Below are positions 14,880-18,526 of a DNA stretch of 18,526 nucleotides, in pieces. Under the pieces are notes generated by a model. The model ran no database searches and had not been told where the DNA came from. It was given only the letters and a program-made list of their open reading frames with translations. The DNA is from an uncultured Kangiella sp. (lineage in GTDB: Bacteria > Pseudomonadota > Gammaproteobacteria > Enterobacterales > DSM-103792), in NCBI GenBank assembly GCA_946480585.1, contig CAMLKQ010000010.1, positions 1-18,526 of the forward strand, read 5' to 3'. Positions within the stretch are counted from its first letter, which is position 1; the number at the start of each line of letters is the position of its first letter. Made by a program: the position numbers and the translations under genes.

Positions 14880-15126
14880 CCTTATGCGACACGGCTCTCA
14901 TCGGGCCTCTCCTCCACCTGAGTCCTCTCCCTTGAGGAGAAACGATTGGATAACGGTGAAGGCCATCGACCTGCACGCTGCGTTTTCGCTGACGGAAACA
15001 GCGTCTTCATCCGATTTTTTGGTGTTGTCCGCAAGCCATGGCGGAGCCAAGCTCGCCATCATTGAACAATGCGACGGTATCAGGTATTGCTAGTCGCCTT
15101 GCGTCCGGTGCCTTGCCGTCTTTTTT
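14880..15126 (+). other. spacer with likely promoter region of the TPR/membrane gene
   Basis: No credible gene is seen. Together with the terminator segment before it, the gene-free stretch from 14800 is 327 bases. It contains CTCTCC/GGAGA-rich sequence near 14930-14940 and the promoter candidate at 15062-15090. Confidence 0.4.
15062..15090 (+). promoter_or_regulatory. candidate sigma-70 promoter
   Basis: TTGAAC (15062-15067) and TATTGC (15085-15090) are separated by 17 bases, the best spacing for a sigma-70 promoter. The -10 is only a partial match. Transcription would begin about 30 bases before the ATG at 15127. Confidence 0.4.
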
Positions 15127-17028
15127 ATGCAGAAGAAATTGTTGAATTTTGCAGCGTCGCCGTCGGTGACCACGGTCTTGTTGGTCGCTGCCGTTGGCGG
15201 CGTGTTGCCGGCGGGCGTGCGCTCAGAAGACTGCACGCAAGCAGTGTCAAACCAACCGCTGGCAGAACAAGTGGCCGCCTGCGAGTCAGCGCTGGCGAGC
15301 GCCGAGGGAAGCGCGGCACTCGATCACCAGTTGAGTTTGGCGACCCTGGCGCTGCAGCAACGCGATTACCCACGCGTTGAGCAATATCTGGTATTGGCGA
15401 AAGCCGCACCATCGTTCGCAAGCGAGCCGTCGGCGCAGTATCGCTACTATCGTCTGCAAGGCTTGCAGCATTGGTATCAGAAGCAACTGGATCGCGCGGA
15501 GGCGTTGCTGCAGCAAGCGCATCAGGTGGCCGTCGCCATGGAAGACAGCGCGTTGCTGGCCAAATCGCTCAACGAACTGGGCGTTATCCAGAATGCCCGT
15601 GGCAATCACAAAGAAGCGCTGCGCTACCTGCAACAAAGCCTGGCACTGAAGCAAGCGCTGCGTGATGACTATGGCAGCGCCATCACACTGAGCAATATCG
15701 GACTCGCCCACCTCAAAATGGAGGCCTACGCGGACGCTGAAGGGTTTTATCAAGAAGCCCTGCAAGCCTACGGCCGCTACACCGCCAGCCATCCGGATGA
15801 TCGCAAAGCGCTGCAAAGCCTGGCCCATCTCTATGAAGATTTGACCCTGCTCTACAGCCTGCACAAAAAGCCAAGCCAAAGCGCAAGCTATGCGGCACAA
15901 CTGACCGCGCTCTACGATCAACTGTTGAGCGCGGAAGAGCAAACCCGGGTGTTGGCAACGCTCGCCACCGCGCAAATGAACGCGGGCCGCTGGCCAGCGG
16001 CCGGCGAGTTGTTGGCACGCGTCAAGAATCTGCTCGCCGACCATGCCGACATCAAGCAACCGGCGGCCTTGCTGGCGCTGGCACGACTCGCGCAACACCA
16101 ACAGGCAGTAACCGATGCCAGCACATTGGCCGAGCGAGCACGGCAGCTGGCACGCGAGCAAAGCCTACCCGATCAGGAAACCGCAGCGCTGCAATTGCTG
16201 GCTGAAATCGCACAGACAGCAAACCAACCGCAGCAGGCATTAACGCATTATCAGGACTACATGGCGGCGCGCGAACAGTTGCTGGCCGCACGCTATGACC
16301 AAACGCTCGGTGCGTTGCGCCAGGACATTGTCCGGGAGCAACTGCAGCGCAAATTGGCGGAAAAATCAGCGCTCAGCGAACGCCAGTCGGCGGACATTCA
16401 TCGCTTGACGATTGGGGTATTGGCGAGCCTGCTGTTACTGGCCGTCACCACGTTCGGCGCGCTGACCTATTTCTATCGTAAACGGCGTGAACACCAGGAG
16501 CTGTTGCGCCAGATCGCGTCGCACCGGCAGCAATTGGTATTGCTGCAACAAGACCCGGTCGACGCTGATGGCGAACCCGCCGAGCGGGATGACACGCACG
16601 ATGCGACAGTTACTACCCCGCAGAGCACCGAGGCCAATGCCGCCGATCAGCAAGCATTCAATCGTTTGCTGGTGGAAGCCATGCTGGCTTGTGTCGCGCT
16701 GTGGGAAAAAGCCACCCAAACCAATCGCGTCGAACTGGCGGACCGCAGCAAGATCTGGAAAGTCTCCATCGATGACGGCAGGCTGCGCACCCGCTCACTG
16801 GACAAATACCTGAGCCTGGAAAAATTGCCACGTCAGCCGCGCTGGCGCAGCGTGGTGCAGACTTGCCACTACGTGCTGGCCGAGTGTCAGCTGAGCAGCG
16901 ACGAGCGCGCGCAATTGAATGCGCAGCTCAATGCCATCATGGCGGCGGTGAAAGCCAAGGCATTGTTGCAGGCGCCCGTTGCGCCAGACGAGGCAACCGA
17001 ATCAAGCGCAAAGCAAAACCTGGCGTAA
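15127..17028 (+). CDS. TPR protein with one membrane segment and an unrecognised conserved-looking cytoplasmic domain
   Basis: The protein is 633 residues. The N-terminus has a signal peptide or anchor (QKKLLNF, hydrophobic core to about 30), followed by a periplasmic TPR region (about 60-420). The clearest units are ALLAKSLNELGVIQNARGNH and SAITLSNIGLAHLKMEAYAD. One membrane segment follows (about 427-449, IGVLASLLLLAVTTFGALTY), then a basic stop, a coiled and acidic linker (to about 510) and a C-terminal domain (about 511-615). That domain has LLVEAMLACVALWEKAT, ELADRSKIWKVSIDDGRLRT, RSLDKYLSLEKLPRQPRW and a helical end. I do not recognise a named family. The layout mirrors the diguanylate cyclase nearby, so it is probably a sensor with a different output. 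No ribosome-binding site is visible before the ATG, which follows six Ts. Confidence 0.85.
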   Translation: MQKKLLNFAASPSVTTVLLVAAVGGVLPAGVRSEDCTQAVSNQPLAEQVAACESALASAEGSAALDHQLSLATLALQQRDYPRVEQYLVLAKAAPSFASEPSAQYRYYRLQGLQHWYQKQLDRAEALLQQAHQVAVAMEDSALLAKSLNELGVIQNARGNHKEALRYLQQSLALKQALRDDYGSAITLSNIGLAHLKMEAYADAEGFYQEALQAYGRYTASHPDDRKALQSLAHLYEDLTLLYSLHKKPSQSASYAAQLTALYDQLLSAEEQTRVLATLATAQMNAGRWPAAGELLARVKNLLADHADIKQPAALLALARLAQHQQAVTDASTLAERARQLAREQSLPDQETAALQLLAEIAQTANQPQQALTHYQDYMAAREQLLAARYDQTLGALRQDIVREQLQRKLAEKSALSERQSADIHRLTIGVLASLLLLAVTTFGALTYFYRKRREHQELLRQIASHRQQLVLLQQDPVDADGEPAERDDTHDATVTTPQSTEANAADQQAFNRLLVEAMLACVALWEKATQTNRVELADRSKIWKVSIDDGRLRTRSLDKYLSLEKLPRQPRWRSVVQTCHYVLAECQLSSDERAQLNAQLNAIMAAVKAKALLQAPVAPDEATESSAKQNLA

Positions 17029-17105
17029 CGCCTTGCCTTGCGCTTGGTCTCGCGAGTCACAGGTTGTCCGGCAATGCGGGCTCGCCCGGCACGCCGTTAG
17101 GCTCG

Positions 17106-17609
17106 TCAACGCTGCAGCAACTGCCGGACCGGATACACGCATTGAAAGCTCAGGCCATGCGCCGTGTCATAGCCCGTGTGATGATCGCTGGCCGCTTGCG
17201 CCATGCTGTTGACGTAGCTGGCCGGGCCGGTGATGCGCGGAATCAGGGTCACATAGCCATTGAGCAAGGCATGAGCCTGACAGTAGCTGATGGCCGCCAT
17301 GCCGGCCCGGTAGAACGGATCGATATGGCCGCAGGTCTTCACCCGGGGCTGTTCGGATTTGGCGCAGTAATAACTCTCCGCGCTATCGGCCGGCACCTGG
17401 TACTGGCTTTTCCGGTGCGCGAGCCATTGTTCGTAATCGAAGTAGTGACTGGCTTCGGCATAGCTCTGCTCAATCATTTGCTGGCTCAGCGTAAAGCTGG
17501 TGACCACGGCATAGCTGCTGCCAACCTGCAGGCTCTCGATGGGCAGTTCGTGGGCAAACGCCGGCCAACTCAGCAGCAGTAGCATCCAAGTGCGTCGTAA
17601 ACGGATCAT
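17106..17609 (-). CDS. small secreted protein of unknown function
   Basis: This 167-residue protein has a clear signal peptide (MIRLRRTWMLLLLSWPAFA, cleavage before HELP). The mature part of about 148 residues has four cysteines, in YYCAK, KTCGH, ISYCQ and SFQCV, which could make two disulfides in the periplasm. It is rich in Tyr and His. I recognise no family. The ATG at 17609 has GAGGGA about 4 nt upstream. It converges with the TPR/membrane gene (77-base gap, no clear terminator) and is divergent from another small secreted protein. Confidence 0.75.
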   Translation of the reverse strand: MIRLRRTWMLLLLSWPAFAHELPIESLQVGSSYAVVTSFTLSQQMIEQSYAEASHYFDYEQWLAHRKSQYQVPADSAESYYCAKSEQPRVKTCGHIDPFYRAGMAAISYCQAHALLNGYVTLIPRITGPASYVNSMAQAASDHHTGYDTAHGLSFQCVYPVRQLLQR

Positions 17610-17916
17610 GATTCCCTCGTGTGCGGCAATGCCTTGCGAGCGGCCATTGTTTCAAAGCCCAACTGGGCTGCGTAGCCGAATTCCGGGCAAAAACGGGTAA
17701 AAATCGCCGTTTGGCCGCCCATTCGACGGGAATCTTTACCGCGCTTTACCCATTTCCGCCCCATCACGTCCCTGTTCTTCGCTTCTCCGGCCACGGCCGT
17801 CACGGTCTACTGATTCCAGACGTTGCATCGGCCAAAGGCTCGGCTGATTGGCGTCAGTCTGAACAGGAACGGTCTGCACGAACGGGCCGTTCCCCTACAC
17901 CGTGAAGGAGATGGAG
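17610..17916. other. divergent promoter region between two small secreted-protein genes
   Basis: No gene is supported in these 307 bases. TTTACC occurs at 17735-17740 and 17745-17750, ten bases apart, and GGGTAAA at 17695-17701 is the inverse of the second copy plus one base. The spacing of about one helical turn suits a response-regulator-type site, but the motif is short. Confidence 0.35.
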
Positions 17917-18363
17917 ATGAACAAGATTTCGATGACTGTGGCCGCTGTGGCCGGTTTGATGTCGGTCAGCGCGCATGCCGTGCCGTGGTGCTGGCAAGGC
18001 ACCATCGTCAGCAACTACGCCAGCAAGACGTTTTCCTATGCCGAGCTGACGGCGGTAGAAGCCCAGATGATTCTGATTTCGGACCCGGGCTATCTGCTGG
18101 CATACGACAAACCGGTGTATGTCGCCTCGCACGCCGCATTTGATCATGGCCAGCTCTATGCCGGCGCTGCCGGCCCGAACTGGAACAATGTGCCCGGCCA
18201 CGGCCAAGTCCGCACCCGCATTGTTGCTCCGTACAGCATCACCAACATGGTCGGCCCCGGCGCCTATTCGCTGTCGCAAGGCCTGCAGGCCAAGTACGAC
18301 AAATGCTTTGGCGGCCCGATCCCGCTGCGGGAGCGCGATGTCGCCATTGAGGCGGTGAAGTAA
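17917..18363 (+). CDS. small secreted protein of unknown function
   Basis: This 148-residue protein starts at the ATG at 17917, which has GGAG 5-6 nt upstream (AAGGAGATGGAG), rather than the in-frame ATG earlier. The signal peptide is MNKISMTVAAVAGLMSVSAHA, with cleavage before VPWCWQG. The mature part of about 127 residues has two cysteines, in PWCWQG and DKCFGG, that may pair. It contains many Tyr, Gly and Pro residues and no membrane segment. I recognise no family, and it is not clearly homologous to the divergent neighbour apart from both being small, exported and cysteine-containing. Confidence 0.75.
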   Translation: MNKISMTVAAVAGLMSVSAHAVPWCWQGTIVSNYASKTFSYAELTAVEAQMILISDPGYLLAYDKPVYVASHAAFDHGQLYAGAAGPNWNNVPGHGQVRTRIVAPYSITNMVGPGAYSLSQGLQAKYDKCFGGPIPLRERDVAIEAVK

Positions 18364-18526
18364 CACTCGCTACCTCACGCCAAGGCGAGGTAGCCGAAAC
18401 CGTTGCGGTCGTGCGGCACAGGTGATTTTTTCGTGTGCCAACGCTCATGAAGGCGTACCGCGAGCACCGCGATCAACACGGCGCCTCGCATTTGCTTACA
18501 GAAAAGCCCCTCGCCAAACGCGGACG
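18364..18526. other. end-of-window spacer with a hairpin
   Basis: GCTACCTC (18369-18376) pairs with GAGGTAGC (18387-18394) just after the last stop, with no T-run, so it is a weak terminator candidate. A forward frame from ATG 18448 and a reverse frame ending near 18375 are both open to the window edge. Neither has enough sequence to call a gene. Confidence 0.35.

Noticed and set aside
14818..15093. 91-codon + strand open frame after the protease
   Set aside because: It runs through the protease terminator and has no ribosome-binding site or protein-like composition.
16863..17582. 239-codon + strand frame crossing the end of the TPR gene and the small secreted gene
   Set aside because: It is out of frame with the TPR gene and antisense to a gene that has a signal peptide and ribosome-binding site.
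1..18526. CRISPR arrays, tRNA or rRNA genes, transposases, integrases
   Set aside because: No regularly spaced repeats beyond short two-copy ones, no tRNA cloverleaf or rRNA sequence, and no mobile-element protein motifs were seen.

Overview
The window is high-GC DNA from a Gram-negative bacterium, most likely a gammaproteobacterium. The evidence is many Sec signal peptides, one lipoprotein, a predicted outer-membrane protein, an MgtC-family protein, a TPR-GGDEF diguanylate cyclase and a TlpA/DUF4266/DUF3570/ApbE cluster. The genus cannot be fixed from sequence alone. There are no rRNA or tRNA genes, CRISPR arrays, integrases or insertion sequences. It reads as ordinary chromosome with many exported proteins.

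Layout. At 1-256 there is the possible tail of an upstream gene and a convergent terminator. At 257-1525 (-) is a CPHC thioredoxin/glutaredoxin-like domain fused to a CcdA/DsbD-like membrane domain. It is divergent from a + strand cluster at 1725-4911: a TlpA-type thioredoxin, a small DUF4266 lipoprotein ending in GGGGCGCN, a DUF3570 protein, and an ApbE-type FMN transferase. The divergent spacer holds a perfect CTTAAG-N5-CTTAAG site like a PmrA/QseB box. This cluster is the most interesting part of the window. The DUF3570 protein carries DSLTGAS, which fits the Dxx[ST]GA[ST] pattern that ApbE enzymes flavinylate. ApbE may therefore attach FMN to DUF3570, with the two thioredoxin-fold proteins handling the cysteines of the lipoprotein or a partner.

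Next come two exported hydrolases: a serine beta-lactamase-fold enzyme (5074-6282) and a metallo-beta-lactamase-fold enzyme (6474-7430). A strong bidirectional terminator follows. A SAM methyltransferase (-) is divergent from a cupin-AraC regulator (+), with a 21-bp-spaced direct repeat between them that could be the regulator's operator. MgtC (-) converges on the regulator with a 6-bp gap. A periplasmic-TPR diguanylate cyclase (-) with intact GGEEF and I-site follows, then a REP-like inverted repeat, a bidirectional terminator and a cold-shock protein (-).

The last third has a 605-bp gene-free stretch and a secreted S1-type serine protease with its own terminator. After it is a TPR/one-TM protein whose architecture mirrors the diguanylate cyclase but whose cytoplasmic C-terminal domain I do not recognise. 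Two small secreted proteins of unknown function are divergently arranged at the end.
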